Below are positions 47,191-59,890 of a stretch of DNA of 64,000 bases, piece after piece; positions within the stretch are counted from its first letter, which is position 1; each line of letters opens with the position of its first letter. The translations under genes and the position numbers were made by a program. The notes under the pieces are model-generated. The model worked only from the letters and a program-made list of their open reading frames with translations, was not told the DNA's origin and ran no database searches. The stretch comes from Ceratobasidium sp. AG-K (lineage: Eukaryota > Basidiomycota > Agaricomycetes > Cantharellales > Ceratobasidiaceae), in assembly GCA_037039685.1 (NCBI GenBank), contig JAWNGF010000007.1:372001-436000 (forward strand), given 5' to 3'.

Positions 47191-48977
47191 ATGGCATCCT
47201 TTACAGACTTGCCGGTCGAATGTGTGGTTAATATCTTGCTTTTCCTGACTGCAACAGACATTCGGAGATGCAGAGAGGCCAGTCGGAGTGTTCAGAGTAA
47301 TTCCGTTGACCCTCATCCCTCGATAGATCTCGCGCCCATTGCTCACGGCAATCCAAGAGTCACGCGTTCTACAGTACCTGCTAGAGCTCGACGCACTTGG
47401 TTACGCCGTGCCGCTCAATCATTTGTCCGGCCTCTCGCTTGATAGCAAGGTCCGCATTCTGAAGGAACATTACTCAAAGACAGGGCCACTGGAAATCTCA
47501 CCCGTCTCACGTATCGATGTTGGTGCTGCTCCTATGGGCTCCAACTACCAGTTCTCCCGAGGTGTTTTCGCTCGCGGAGGTCCGTCCCTCGACACCACCA
47601 GACGACTCGCCGTTTACCAGCCCGCTTCCCAAAATAAGCAAACCAAAGACACAGAATATGCACTGCCCGACCTAGGTCTCGACGTCCAAGACTACCGAAT
47701 TGACCCCGACTTGGATTTGCTCGTCCTGCTGGAAATCGACCCGACTCCGGTTAATCCCGAGACGGACCTCCAGATGAGATTTCATTTGAGGTCTCTGGCT
47801 ACCGGGTTGCCCCATCCTCTCGCACCCATTCATATCCTCACTGGGAACTTCAAGTTTACTTCGACGTACGTTGAGCCCTCGTTCCAGATCGTTGGCCGCT
47901 TGCTTGCAATTTCCTGCCACACAAGCTTTAGGTTGGATGTTTCGCCACCATTGCTATCAATCTGGGATTGGACTACTGGCGAAGTTGTCGTCGTAAGTCC
48001 CGCGCGTTTTCATCGTTTTCGCTCGCTCAACGTACGTCTCTAGTCTACTGATATCCCGGGTCGCCATTTCGCGTTCATATCTGAAGACACATTTCTTGTG
48101 CCATTCGACCGACGAAAATGGGCTGGACTGGATATCATCGGTTCACTCGAAGTCTATACAATTTCCGACGGCCGAGTTTCACACGTCGCCTCTCTTCATC
48201 TCCCCGAAACACCAAACAGACCGTGTCATTCCGCTTCCCAGATCCTATTCACCCCTCCTCCACCGTCGCGCGGATTCCCAGCCACCACTCCTGCCCGAAT
48301 ATACGAAATGGGAACCAAGGAGCATTACATCTGCCTGCAACTACGAGCCTTTAACATTAAACTCATGGATTCCGAAATGGCCAGCGGGCAGTTGTTCATT
48401 CCTTCCTCGAGCGTTGTGAATGTCCTACGCGCGAAAGTCCCCTCGAACCCCACCGGCCGATCCCGCATTCATATTCCATGGGAAGATTGGTCCACCGGGA
48501 CGGCATGGGTCAACAATCGACACGCCCGAGGAAACCGGTCGTGTGTGTTTGGACATCGCGTCGCGTTGACTGTTTTCCGTCAGGACTTGAAAGCGTGGGA
48601 GGTCCTGGTGTATGATTTGCGTCGAGGAGCCCAGGAGGAGGTTAGTTTTGGGTACATGCAACGAGCAGACGAGTACCTGGAAAAGGTGTTTGGAGAAGCT
48701 GGACGGCCGTTGATCGTAGCTTCGTTCTTGATTACACCGGATGTGATTCCGTGGGATGGCCGGGCTGGAGATAACCCGCCCGAGATCATGTTGAATGATG
48801 AGCATGGTTAGTACTTGGTGTTTCTTGGTTGGGCAGCGCTGATTCCATCTTTGAATATTTAGTTTTCGTTTTCAAGGTTAGTTCGCAATTCCAAATTACC
48901 CCCAATTAGCTATTGACTTGATGATCCAGGAGACAGCAACAAACGAAGAATCCACCCTATACGTATATACCTTGTAG
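47191..48977 (+). CDS. F-box-like protein, paralog 1
   Basis: Exons 47191-47296, 47358-47992, 48044-48806, 48863-48876 and 48930-48977 give 521 residues. The N-terminus MASFTDLPVECVVNILLFLTATDIRRCREASRSVQ is an F-box, which would link the protein to Skp1 in an SCF ubiquitin ligase. The rest is a long beta-rich region (LSIWDWTTGEVVV, FAFISEDTFLVPF, VLVYDLRRGAQEE) that may be a degenerate propeller. The first intron (61 bases, GTAATT..CCAAG) is the only one that restores frame. Exon 4 is just 14 bases. The gene at 61958-63851 has the same five-exon plan and the same 14-base exon. Confidence 0.8.
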
Positions 48978-49133
48978 TTCCCTGGCCCTAGTAGTTCAAT
49001 TGATACCAATTATTCCACTTCTCACACGATAGATCCCAAATCCGACACATTTATTCACGCAGTGAATACAGCCCAGCAAAAAGTAACAAACAAATCAATG
49101 CAGCATCAAAGTCGAGCATTATCATCGTCACGT

Positions 49134-49907
49134 TCAGTTGGTATCGTTGGTGGGAGCCCAGACCCAGGAGATGGCGCGCTTGGCGTAGTCTCGCTTGGCA
49201 CCGGGGGCGACAAATTCACGAGGGTGACGCTGAAAGGTATTGTTTAGTGGACGCTAGAATTTAACTACTTTGAGCTTACAGAGCGAGTAGACTTGCCCTT
49301 GGCCTTGCCGGCTGCTGTGCCACCACCAGCTACGACATTGGCGTCAGCATCTGAATCCATACTCCCAAGACCAACACATACCTTGTTTCACGACAACACA
49401 GTTTCCAAACCCGCTCGCGCTCTTGAACGACACCAAACACATATCGCCAGTCGTACCACCAGTACACTTGGTCCCAGCCGGCAACGACACACTCAACTGA
49501 GCCGTCTCGCCGACTTTCTTGGGAGCCAAAGGTCCATTCTTGGTAACCGTAGCAGCCTTGAACGATTTACCGGTACCGGTGGCGTCAACCTGGGCCGTAA
49601 ACTGCATGGACCCATCCCTGGCGGCGTTGAAGTTGGTGGCGGTGGCCGTAAAGGTGTTGCCGGTCATGGAGATGGTGGAGGACGAGGCCATTTTGGAGAT
49701 GGCAGTGTTTCCGCAGGGTTTGGCGTTGGATGGGCGTTGGGTCTGGGAGCGAAAAGTGTTAGGTGGAGTAACGGAGAAGATTTTTTTGGGACTCACGTTG
49801 GACCGGACGGCCTGGCCGCTGACGCCCATCACAGGCTGGACGACGGCATGTCCGAGGACCTGGGCAGCGAGGGCCGCAACGACAATGAGAGACTTGGAAA
49901 AGAACAT
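49134..49907 (-). CDS. Secreted gEgh16/MAS1-type protein
   Basis: Exons 49907-49797, 49742-49382, 49329-49280 and 49229-49134 give 205 residues. Signal peptide MFFSKSLIVVAALAAQVLG is followed by GHAVVQPVMGVSGQAVRSN, the hallmark start of the gEgh16/MAS1 family found in fungi during host surface colonisation. The next blocks are KPCGNTAISKM, FTAQVDATGTGKSF, PLAPKKVGETAQLSVSLP and CTGGTTGDMCLVSFKSASGFGNCVVV. The C-terminus is RRISWVW-like (AKRAISWVWAPTNDTN). The third junction is chosen at the acceptor before CTGGTGGTGG (51-base intron); a nearer acceptor would give only 31 bases. It is smaller than classical gEgh16 proteins. The molecular role is unknown. Confidence 0.83.
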
Positions 49908-50381
49908 GATAAAATCGTAGAGCGATTGAGATGGCACAGCCAAAAACGATTGTAGGGAGACTAGCTCAAACGGTGAATGCTGCTGAAATGAGGGTGAGGG
50001 ACCGGCCTCGAAGCTAGGAGCTAAAGTGAATAGAAGAGTCGGGGGGACGAGGGATGGAGTCCTGGCCTCGGATCGTCGGGTTTATATATGCGCGGATCCG
50101 GACTTGGCCTTTGTCCGTTGACGTCGGAAAACACGAGGCCCGGATAATGGATGGGCTAAATAAAACTCAGGGCCTTGATTTGCATTTCCCATTGTACTCT
50201 GCGCTTAAGGCTGGCAGGATGTGTGGTCGGCAGGCTCGGCTAGGATTGGGTGGAGCGGGGTAAAACTAGCCATCATCAGGGGAAATAGACGCTAGATCTG
50301 TACATGCACTCGCCATTAAATAAGGAGAGTATAATATGACAGGAATTCCCGCTTGGCTCGTTAGTGATCACGTGAGGAGAC
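49908..50381. other. Intergenic, promoter side of the gEgh16 gene
   Basis: Minus-strand TATA-like TTTATATATGCG complement near 50083-50093, about 180 bases upstream of the start codon. No other feature. Confidence 0.45.
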
Positions 50382-50604
50382 CTTTTTTTTATTTTATTTT
50401 TTAAATACGTTAATTTTACGAACTACATGCGTGCGTGGGCAAACCGCTCGGTCAAAGAGACATGGAACTGAGGGAGAGGTAAGAGGAAGGAGACCACCCG
50501 GGGTTTTTTACAGAGGACGGAGAGAAGAGAAGGGCCAGAGGGCATTACAGAGATGAGAAGGGAGTAGCTACGACAAACGTGAAGGCTTGAGCGGGGGCAC
50601 TAGA

Positions 50605-51696
50605 CTAGCTAATGAAGGCAGTGGAATGGGTAATAAACGAGAGAATGGCATCTAGGCCAGTGTCCGAGCCGAACAAGTCGGTGAGGTGCAGGGGTGTAGA
50701 GGCGCTACGCAGCCGCCATCTAGCTCCGCCATGCAGTCGACATTCCCGAAGGACGTGTCGAATCGATTGGGGTTCTGCGTCGCCGCAGGGGCAGGCGGGG
50801 TCTTTCGATGGCACGAATCGTTTGTCGTATTCCCCGGAGTGGCAATGACCGAGGATGACTTGGATCATGCGCAAGTGGGGTTCTCGGGGGGCTTCGGTCT
50901 TGAAATGCCATGATCGGCCGCTGAGCAAAGGATCTTTGGGCAGTGTGAGTTGGACGTGTGGGGATTTTGCGGAGGAGTGCCATTGGTCTTTCCACAGTCG
51001 CGTGGCTCATCTCGCGGCTTTGGCTTGTGACCAGGATATCGTGCGGTTAAAGACGGGGGTGGGTTTGAGGTCGCCTGCCTCTTTGGCCAGTTGATCTGCG
51101 TGTTTCTTGCCCGGGACCTTGGTGTGTGCCTTGATCCATCGAACTGTGACCGTGTTGTCTGGGTGTGCTGCGAAGAATCGATCAATCGCCTTGCGGAACA
51201 TGAAGGAGCAGTATTGAGTGGGATGTGGTGTAAGGAGAGAGATTTGGGTCACTGCGGACTGATTATCCGCAAAAATGACGATGCGGCGAGTGTCTGAGTT
51301 GATGGCAAGCGAGACAGCTTTGAGGGCAGCCATGGCGAGCGCATACATCTCAGCGTCATACACCTCCGCCCTTGGTCCCACACCGTAGCATCCGGATGCG
51401 ATCTCCCGGCCTGCTTGCTGAATTGAGAACGCCGCTCCGACTTTCTGGCAGCCGTCATCTTTGCGAAGGGAACTGTCCGAGAAGGCCATCATCGTGCGGG
51501 ATGAGGACTCAGCCTCGATCATGCAGATGCTTTCCTCTTGCAAGCGGTCAGCATTGATGGGGTTATCCGGCGAGTTGGGGACGGCGATCGTCAATCGAGG
51601 CACCTGCTCAGCCGGAGCTTCCCAGGGCACCGCCAGGTATGGATCAATTCGTTCTGTGTTTGGGTGGGACAGGGCTGCAATAGCGTGGATGGGCAT
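50605..51696 (-). pseudogene. LINE C-terminal part: RNase H and zinc motif
   Basis: RNase H1-like domain with MAFSDSS, AEMYALAMAALKAVS, IFADNQSAV and KKHADQLAKEAG carrying the D, E, D, D catalytic set. After a stop at 51007 and a frame change comes the C-terminal zinc-binding block CPCGDAEPQSIRHVLREC (50750-50850), typical of the end of fungal LINE ORF2. Confidence 0.85.
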
Positions 51697-54600
51697 GGTG
51701 CAAGAGGCATGAGAGGAGCTAGGCTGGGGCGTATCGGGGTTGTGAGCTTCCCAGTTGGGGGGTAATTGCCTTGCAACTTCGGATCAATTAGGTAGTTGTC
51801 GCAGACAAGCGCCTGTTCTGATGTTGAACTTCTGCAGCATGATGTGAAGTGGGGCAATAGAGGCAACATGTTCCATGGCAGCAACCAGCGAGGTGTGGAA
51901 GGCACCGAGTAACCATTGAAGTCCTGTGTTTTGGGCCTTGGTGATGGGAGTAATTAGCGACTTGCAACCGTGATCCCAATACCAAATTGGTGACCCATAT
52001 GTCAGGATAGGAATTACACAGGTCTTGAAGAGGAGTCATGCGTGGTAGACCGTGAGGCCTCGGACCGTGTTGGCAAGCATCTTGAGACCAGCCATGACCA
52101 ATAGTCCCTTAATGGCCATTTTGCGGATGTGGTCTTTAAAGTTGAGGTGTTGATCAAGGTAGAAGCCAAGCCACCTGATGACAGAGGCGGCCCAAACAAT
52201 GTGTGCGCTACCATCTGGTTGTTCCAGCATGATTGGAGGGTTCTTGGCTGCGTCTTGTTTGACTTGCACCATGTGGATGAGTTCGCTTTTTTCCAGTTCA
52301 AAGTTGAGACCCAACAGGCAAAGTTGATTGCTTGCAGAGTGTGCAGCATCCTGGAGGTCCTTGGCATTGTCTTTGAAGGTCCTGCCAGCAACAAGGATTG
52401 AGAAATTGTCAACGTAGGCCTGAATCAAGAGAGAGGGGTTGTGAGGGAAGAGGTACAGCAGAGGAAGGGAGTAAAGAGAGGAGAGAATGGGCAAAAGGGG
52501 GGAGCCTTGTGGGATGCCAACAGGTTGAAGCACTAAGGGATTACACAGGCATCTGAAAACCTGTAAATACCTAGACAGGGATATATATCACTAGCTAGCA
52601 TATATAGGTCCCCTAGCTGAAATGGAAAGGTCCTGTGTTTATAGCAGTATGTAGCACCAACTGTGGTGAGCTGAGTGTATCTGGTGTCACATACCCCCAG
52701 CTAGCATGCTATAATGGCTATCTTGTGCTAGATTGCTGCTAGCTAGTGCTATATGATGCTAGCTGGTGCTAGCTGGTGCTAGGTACTGCTCTGATCTGGG
52801 GGGACAAATATGGTAATGGACAGAACAATTTTGGACATGACTAAGCACTGACTAAGCAGTGGCTGTGCAAGTCTACAAGGGGAAATGGTGTTGAACATCA
52901 AGCACATCAATCTGGATTCTAATTGATTGTTGCATCAAATTAGTCCATATTAGGTAATGCTTCATCAAAAAAACTCGGCTGTGGGAAAGTATTTCGCCTT
53001 TTTTGCAATCATTTCTGGTCCAAATAAGGTTTGAGTGGCTGATCTGTAATCAAAAAGATCAGGAGCATCTGCTGACCAAATTTGGCATAATTGGAAATTC
53101 CTCAACTGGAAAATGATTTAGCCAATCTGAGAGTGCTCCACATGACTTAGAGATCAAGTCCCTTTGACCCCCTTGGACTGCTCAATTACCCCTGTTCCCC
53201 ACCCCCCTGCATCACCCCCTTCACTCACCTGGGGGTATTTTGTAGCATTTAACCACATTGGTGCACAGGGGACAGAGAACCCATGGCTGGTTCAAAAGTA
53301 CAATCAAAATTGCCAATGTGACTAAGCATTTGAAACACATTTCATTTGGCAAATTGGCACAGCCACTGCTTAGTCAGTGCTTAGTCATGTCCAAAATTGT
53401 TCTGTCCATTACCATATTTGTCCCCCCAGATCAGAGCAGTACCTAGCACCAGCTAGCACCAGCTAGCATCATATAGCACTAGCTAGCAGCAATCTAGCAC
53501 AAGATAGCCATTATAGCATGCTAGCTGGGGGTATGTGACACCAGATACACTCAGCTCACCACAGTTGGTGCTACATACTGCTATAAACACAGGACCTTTC
53601 CATTTCAGCTAGGGGACCTATATATGCTAGCTAGTGATATATATCCCTGTCTAGGTATTTACAGGTTCCCAGATGGGAAGCCATCTATGCAAATTTAGAC
53701 AGAGCAATTATGCAGGTAGGACTTTAACCAATTACATGCATTATTGGTGAAACCTAGATGCTGTAGAGTAAAGAGTAAGCAATTGTGGTTGACATTATTG
53801 AAGTACCCTTGGATGTCCATGGTGAGTAGTGAAACATGCTTGCCATGCAACCAGGTGCTTTTGATGTCATGTGTGAGTGTGAGCCCAGCGTCAATGCACA
53901 ATGAATGATTGTGACCTCCAAACTGAGTGAACGGAATAAGATTAAACTTTCCAACCTTGAAGATGAGGCAGGCAGTGACAATCTTCTCCAAGCACTTTGA
54001 GAGGGTTTCTAGCAGAGAGATGGGACGGTAGGATGTTGGATTGGACATGTCAGTCTTGTTAGGTTTAGGGATAACTTGTACAACTGCATTGCGCAAGGCT
54101 TGGGGGTGAAAGCCCAGGTCCAAGCAGCTGTTGTAGAATTCCAGCAACCTTGTCAGGGCAAGTTTGAATGCCCATTTGAGGACTCAATAGTTTGATCCAA
54201 ATGCGCCTGGTGCAGACGTGTTGGATGAGTTGCTGAGAGCGGTCTTGATTTTGTCTAAGGTGATAGGAGTGTGTTGTCTGGTTTCATATACTGGAATCCC
54301 GAGGGGGTTGGTGACGTTGGCGGGTGGTGTATTGTTCAGGAAGAAGGTTTGTTGGAAAGCCTGAGCATGATCAAGGGGTTCAGTGATAATCTGGCCATTG
54401 ACCCAAAGGGGGGGCATCTTGGAGTAGCATTTCCCCTTGTACCAGTTTGTGAGCTGCCAGAGGTCAGCAGAGTGGTCAACAGAGGTGCATATATTGGCCA
54501 CCTCTTTGTGCTTTGCCCAGCGTATAGTGTGGGTAAGATTCTGACAAGCTTGGGCAAGATCTCCCCCTCCATTCTTGCAATGATTGATTTGCTCAACTGC

Positions 54601-54960
54601 TGCACTGCATTCCTTGTTCCACCAGGTTGCTCGTGGTGGCTTGCAACCTGCTTTCACTCAATGCATTACTGACTTGGTTGCCCAGCGCATAGCTTGGAGT
54701 AGCACTGCAGCTCCAGACTCAAGGTCTTGGCAGGATTGGCACCCATCAGGAGGTGGGTATTGGTGGATCTTGTCCTTGAAGGCAGTTTCCCATTCCTTGT
54801 GTTTGGATGGGTCAATATTGTATCTATAGATGGGTGTGGGATGTGAGTAATGGCTGTTTGGGAAAATCTGGACTGACCATGTGATGCAGTTATGATTGGA
54901 TTCATGTGAGGAGACTGGTACCTGGGCTATCGTACAGTGGCAACACCCACCTCTCATCCT
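51697..54960 (-). pseudogene. LINE reverse transcriptase, interrupted
   Basis: Includes WWNKECSAAVEQI (54657-54600), a stop after FGSNY, VVQVIPKPNKTDMSNPTSYR and PISLLETLSKCLEKIV (54147-53950), MDIQGYFNNVNH (D-x-x-G-x-F-x-x-V palm motif), then the 1.1-kb insertion. It resumes with LQPVGIPQGSPLLPILSSLY and AYVDNFSILVAG (YVDN, not YVDD, at 52405-52416), then GLNFELEKSELIHM and RWLGFYLD. A stop follows YHA at 52036. Dead element. Confidence 0.85.
52558..53667. mobile_element. 1.1-kb inverted-repeat DNA element inside the LINE
   Basis: Two about 311-base arms (52558-52868 and 53357-53667) are near-perfect inverted copies that begin AACCTGTAAATACCTAGACA. Arms contain repeated GCTAGCTGGTGCTAG-type words. 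The about 490-base core is non-coding and shares CACCTGGGGGTATTTTGTAGCA and CTGGCTGGTTCAAAAGT-like text with the element at 56309-57069. Inserted in the RT region of the LINE. No clear target duplication found. Confidence 0.88.
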
Positions 54961-55137
54961 GCCAATCCTAGCTCAGGGCAGGCAAATTGGGTGATCAGAA
55001 TTTGGCTGGATTTGTGCCAACCAATGCAGCTTGGTGAGACAATTCCAAAAATCCAATAAATTTTTTTGGGACTTTTAAGCGCCAGGGGCCAATTTGAATT
55101 TGAGATTTTCCCAACATTGAAGAATATGTAATCTAGT

Positions 55138-58100
55138 TTGCTATCATCTGACTCTCCTGATGTGCACAAAAAAAAACAATGCCTTGCAGCCAAGCAGTGT
55201 GAGAAGCTTAAGAAGCAGTGCATAGACCCCAATGCACCATCAGCTAATGCCAGTGATGGGAGCTGTTATGCTCCTTTGGAATGTTCAATGTTGGACACAG
55301 AAATGGTGGATGCCTATGAGTTGCAGCTGCAAGTGGGTTTTCAAAGAGCAGTAGCAGCTCTGATGGCTGTTATCAAGCCCAAGAGTGACAAGTTCAGTGA
55401 GAGCAATGGAGAAATCATGCTCACACTTGACAATGGAATAGATGAAAATGACTGGGACCCAATGTGTCTCCCAGACCTGTATCCCATTTTCACACAACCA
55501 GTATGTTATATTCACTTGGATTGGAGACCTTAGACACTAAAGGTACATTATTCAGAGCAGAAACATTCCATCCTTGATGCAGAGAAAGCATTACAGGCCA
55601 CTTACACCAGAGCGAGTCGGTCAACAGCCAAGCAAAGAAAAGGACACATGCAGGCACTCAAGGAAGACACTAAATTGTGTCCTGATATCCGTACATTTTT
55701 CAAGGTAAGTGCAGGCTGAAACAACAATTTTCAGCTAATAATCAAGCAAATGCATAGGTGGAGAAGCCAGTTAAGCTCTCACCTCATGGAAATGACCAAG
55801 AGCAGAACAGTGTGGAGAGCACTCAATCTGCAAGCGTTATCCCTGCCAATGACAAACACTTACAAAGTGATGCAGGTGATGTGGGTCAGGTGGAAACACA
55901 AGCACTCAGTCCTTTGATGGCAAGTGTATCTACCCCTCAATGCAATTGCAATGTTGCACCAGCTTTGGTACCAACTACTTGTACAGTAGCTGCAAGTATC
56001 AAGGGAGCCATCAAACAATTGAATGAAAAAGTAACTGTAGAAGCCACAGATCACAGTCCTTTTGAGTTAGACAAACCGCAAGAGTATGCCAAGGGAGGGA
56101 TGGAGCTTGAAAACACAGAAGCTGGGATAAGCCAAAGCCATTGTCAAGAGAATGTATTGGTCAAGGCAGCTGCCCTGTACCTTGGCACAAAGCTTTGGCA
56201 GAGGACGCACAAGTTACAAGGGAAACTAGGGCAGCTCAGAACAAAGTTTGAGAAAGAGATCCAGAGTGGCAAGAGAGCGGACCCACAAGATCTTTCCAAG
56301 GTGCAAAGCATCTATAAAACAGTTTGGGGATAGCTAGTACTATATAGTGTTATATAGCGCCATAGCAAATATACCACATCACCTATATCTAGCAGCATAT
56401 AGCAGTGTCCAGTGCTATATAGTGCTATATAGCTCTATGTAGCTGAGGCCCAATTTGGTGATTGGAACAAAAAAAGTAGGGACATGTGGCTGTGCACTTA
56501 CTGTATATGGTAAGTAATTAGTCCCAATTTGGATAAATGAATTTTCATATATGGTAATTTTCGATTCTAAGACGATTTGAAAATTTCCTTTTTGGTGATA
56601 TTTGAAATTCCAAATATGGGAGCAATATATCCACTTTAGGAACTCAGCTGACCTGAAACTCCAAGCCCCACCCTGCCCCTTGAAGTCACTTTTTCCCCCC
56701 ATTCCACATGTCTGAGTACACCCCCAACACCTCACCTGGGGGTATTTTGTAGCATATAGTCACATTGGTACCAAGGGGATGGAAATCTGCTGGCTGGTTC
56801 AAAAGTTTGTCCCAAAATGGGCATGTTAGTAAGGTATATCAAATTGCCTATCTGGGAAGATCATTACCATATATAGTAAGTGCACAGCCACATGTCCTTA
56901 CTTTTTTTTGTTCCAATCACCAAATTGGGCCTCAGCTACATAGAGCTATATAGCACTATATAGCACTGGACACTGCTATATGCTGCTAGATATAGGTGAT
57001 GTGGTATATTTGCTATGGCACTATATAGCACTATATAGCACTAGCTATCCCCAGACTGTTTTACAGATGAACCTTGCTGGACTACTGCACAATCACTGAG
57101 CAATTGTGCAAGAATGGCTCCTTGAATGCCAAAGTCACTGCAAGCCTCCAGATTGCCTGGACAAAGGTTTTGAGAGTCTGCAAGGATGGGGATGTTGCCA
57201 CAAAGGGGGCTTGGTATGCAAGGACACTCCAAAGCAAGGCAGCATGCGTTTGGAACTGTGGGGAGTTACCCATCCAAAAGCAGGGAAGAGGTGCTGCCCA
57301 CAACTCTTTACTGGATCAAAAGGAGGTAATCAATGCTGTCAAAGCATTTATAGAGGGTTTTCCAGTGGGAAAAGTGAGTATCAGTGTTCTTGACAAGTAA
57401 TGAACACACAGGCTTACTTGCCATGGGCAGGTTACCCCGTTATCCCTCATGAAAGAGGTGAACGCAGTTATTTTACCTAGACTTGTACTTCCAAAGGCCA
57501 GTATAACAGAGAATACGGCCAAGAAGTGGCTCCTTTGCCTTGGGTATTGAAGAGATTCCTATCAGAAGGGAATATACATGGATGGCCATGAAAGAGCAGA
57601 TGTGGTTGAATATCAAAAGTTGTTCTTGGATAAGTTACTTACCTATGAAGGGTGAGCAGAAAGTTCCCTACATGTCCTAATTATGTGGCTTATTCTAGAA
57701 CTTAGGCAGATACAGCAATTTTTGGATAAGGAATGCGAACCTGTTCCCTTCAATTTACCACCTGGGAGCCAACAAATCATGCCTGTATTCCATGACAAGT
57801 GTTGCTTTCATGCAAATGACCAGTCAACACATTGCTGGGTTGGCAAGGGTCAAACATTGCTTTGACAGAAAGGCTGTGGTTGACTGGTGCACATATCCGA
57901 TTTTATCATTGAACAAGGGGCTTCTGGGCAACTCAAACTCACGGCAGAGCAAATTGAGCAACAAAAACTGTTGCCCAAAGCAGATAGGCTTGAGCACTGG
58001 GATGCATGTAAGATAATCTATCCAGGCAAAAATCAAGACCCCTACTGGGATATGCCCCAATTAATAAGCCAAGTAAGCCTTGGTTACATTGGCCAAAATT

Positions 58101-58990
58101 TTTACCACACTGAGACTAAAGCTTGCAACTTAGGTTAAGCTGGCAATCAAGATTTTTGAGTTCCAATATCCAGGAGCCCAGATGATGTTCTTTTTTGATC
58201 AGTCTTTGGCTCACAATGCTTATGCTGGAAATGCACTCAATGCAAGGAAAATGAATGTGTCACCAGGTGGGAAACAGGCAGTCATGCACAACACTTTTAT
58301 TCCTGAGGGTAACCCCAATCCTCTCCTCCAAGGAAAGCCTCAATCTATGGCTTTCCCACCTTTGCATCTGGAGCATCCTGGTGAACCTAAAGGCATGGAG
58401 GAAGTGCTGCAAGAGCGTGGTCTATGGGACATTTTACAGGATGCAAACAATGGAAAATAGCCAGTTGGTTGCTGTAAGATTTGCAAAGCCACTGCGGTGG
58501 AACATGACAAAATGCTTGCTGAAGCACAAGCAATCATTGAATCCAATCCTGATTCATTTGGGTTGATTGGTGAGTACTTTTTGAACTGCATACACCTCCA
58601 TTTTGCCACACTTCTCACTTGCTGGCCATAGATAATCTAATTGAGGTTACACAAATGAATCACTCAAGGCTACAGAACACACCCAACAAGCGAACCGGTT
58701 CTGTTGCATGGAGAATTGTCTCACTCATGAGGCTGATTTCATGGCTGAGAGACCACTTTTACAACTGGTTATTGAGGAAGCAGATCATTTATGTATCCTG
58801 CTCCCAAAATTCCACTGCAAACTCAATCCAATCAAAATGTGTTGGGGTTATGCTAAGAAAAGTATGTTATGGCTTATATCTTATAAACCTGATGCTGATA
58901 TCCTCATTTTGGACATGTAGAGTTCTGTGCACACTCAAATGGCTCGTTTCCATTGGCGAAAAAACTGGTTTTAGAGAGCCTTGATTTGTG
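55138..58990 (+). pseudogene. IS630/Tc1-like DDE transposase gene, decayed and split
   Basis: Plus strand. Upstream open segments (55138-55530, 55542-55702 and 55758-56333) look like an N-terminal region with introns. The inverted-repeat element 56309-57069 interrupts. After it come GKVT..LMKEVNAVILPRLVLPKASITENTAKKWL, then YMDGHERADVVEYQKLFLDKL in other frames, MFFFDQSLAHNAYAGNALNARKMN (first catalytic Asp), MEEVLQERGLWD and LLPKFHCKLNPIKMCWGYAKK. In the last block the family motif ELNPIE reads KLNPIK, so the final catalytic glutamate is lost. Multiple stops and frameshifts. Confidence 0.78.
56309..57069. mobile_element. 0.76-kb inverted-repeat DNA element inside the transposase gene
   Basis: Arms at about 56309-56514 and 56863-57069 are inverted copies starting CATCTATAAAACAGT / CATCTGTAAAACAGT. 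Arms consist largely of CTATATAGTGCTATATAGC words. The core resembles that of the 52558-53667 element (CACCTGGGGGTATTTTGTAGCA, then CACATTGGT). Non-coding. Confidence 0.8.
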
Positions 58991-59890
58991 TTTGGTCACA
59001 ATAATCCACCGGTTCTTCCAGAAGATATGGCACTATATGGATGCATACAGACACAGACTAACAGGCAAGATGGCAGAGTATGCAGTGAAGAAGTTTACAT
59101 GCCACTGCAAGATTTTGGTTGGATAATGATGGAGGTGGCTATGCTAATCCTGTAGATAAGATACAGATCTGAGCTTCACATGACACAATAAGATGGAATC
59201 CACAGAAATAAAACCCTTAGACCCTAGGTCCAATTTTCAAAAAGTCGAAAATTCAGAAGTATGAATTTGGGCAAATCAAGCACAAGGGAGGTTCTTCTGA
59301 CAGTTACATGTGTTCTACAACAAGAATCAGGCACCCAAAGTGACTACACTATGAAATATTAAACTAGGAAATTTGACTCCATTCACTAGGTGCTGGCCCC
59401 AATGAGAAGTGGGTGTTGCCACTGTAGTATGGACTTCCACCGCTGTGCAAACAACCCCTTGGCAAGGGGATAACTGAACACTGAGAAAGGATTGCACTAC
59501 CAATCTATAATCTCCATTTGAAGCGCTTACCATGGATTGCAGGAGGTCAATTTCATCCTCCTATTTGATTGAATCTTACCTATGTCCTTGGCCACTTGTC
59601 TTTTGGGAGTTCAATCTAGTTACAAGTCTATCTTGTAGGACAAGGTAGCTGTTGTTACTTAACTGGTCCAACCTTGTTGAGTCTGGTTACCATTATTGCA
59701 ACTTGGCTCCAAGTTGCAGCAATGGGTTGAATCGCTTTGACACTATGACAACTTCTCAGCCTATTAGGCAAATTGAGGAAGATAGAATTGACACCTATGC
59801 CCACAGAGATGGAGCAATATAATTCAGGTCTTTTAGGGACAGCTTAGTGCAGCATGTCACTAGATCGAACTATATGTGCTCCTTGAGAGC
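58991..59890. other. Intergenic, nothing recognised
   Basis: Between the transposase relic and the foldback structure. No coding frame with family resemblance. Confidence 0.4.

Larger units (their letters stand above)
50382..55170 (-). mobile_element. LINE-type non-LTR retrotransposon, 5'-truncated, split by an inverted-repeat element
   Basis: Minus strand. From 5' to 3': a short piece resembling the end of an endonuclease domain (SKLDYIFFN near 55150), RT fingers and palm (54960-53668), an inserted element (52558-53667), the rest of the RT (52557-51697), RNase H and a terminal zinc motif. An A-rich tail (AAATAAAATAAAAAAAAGG in element orientation) at about 50403-50382 marks the 3' end. Several stops and frameshifts and the lost RT aspartate show it is inactive. 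Confidence 0.85.

Noticed and set aside
49293..49955. Forward 220-codon frame over the gEgh16-type gene
   Set aside because: The minus strand carries a signal peptide, family hallmark and matching introns. The plus frame is low-complexity Gly/Arg/His text.
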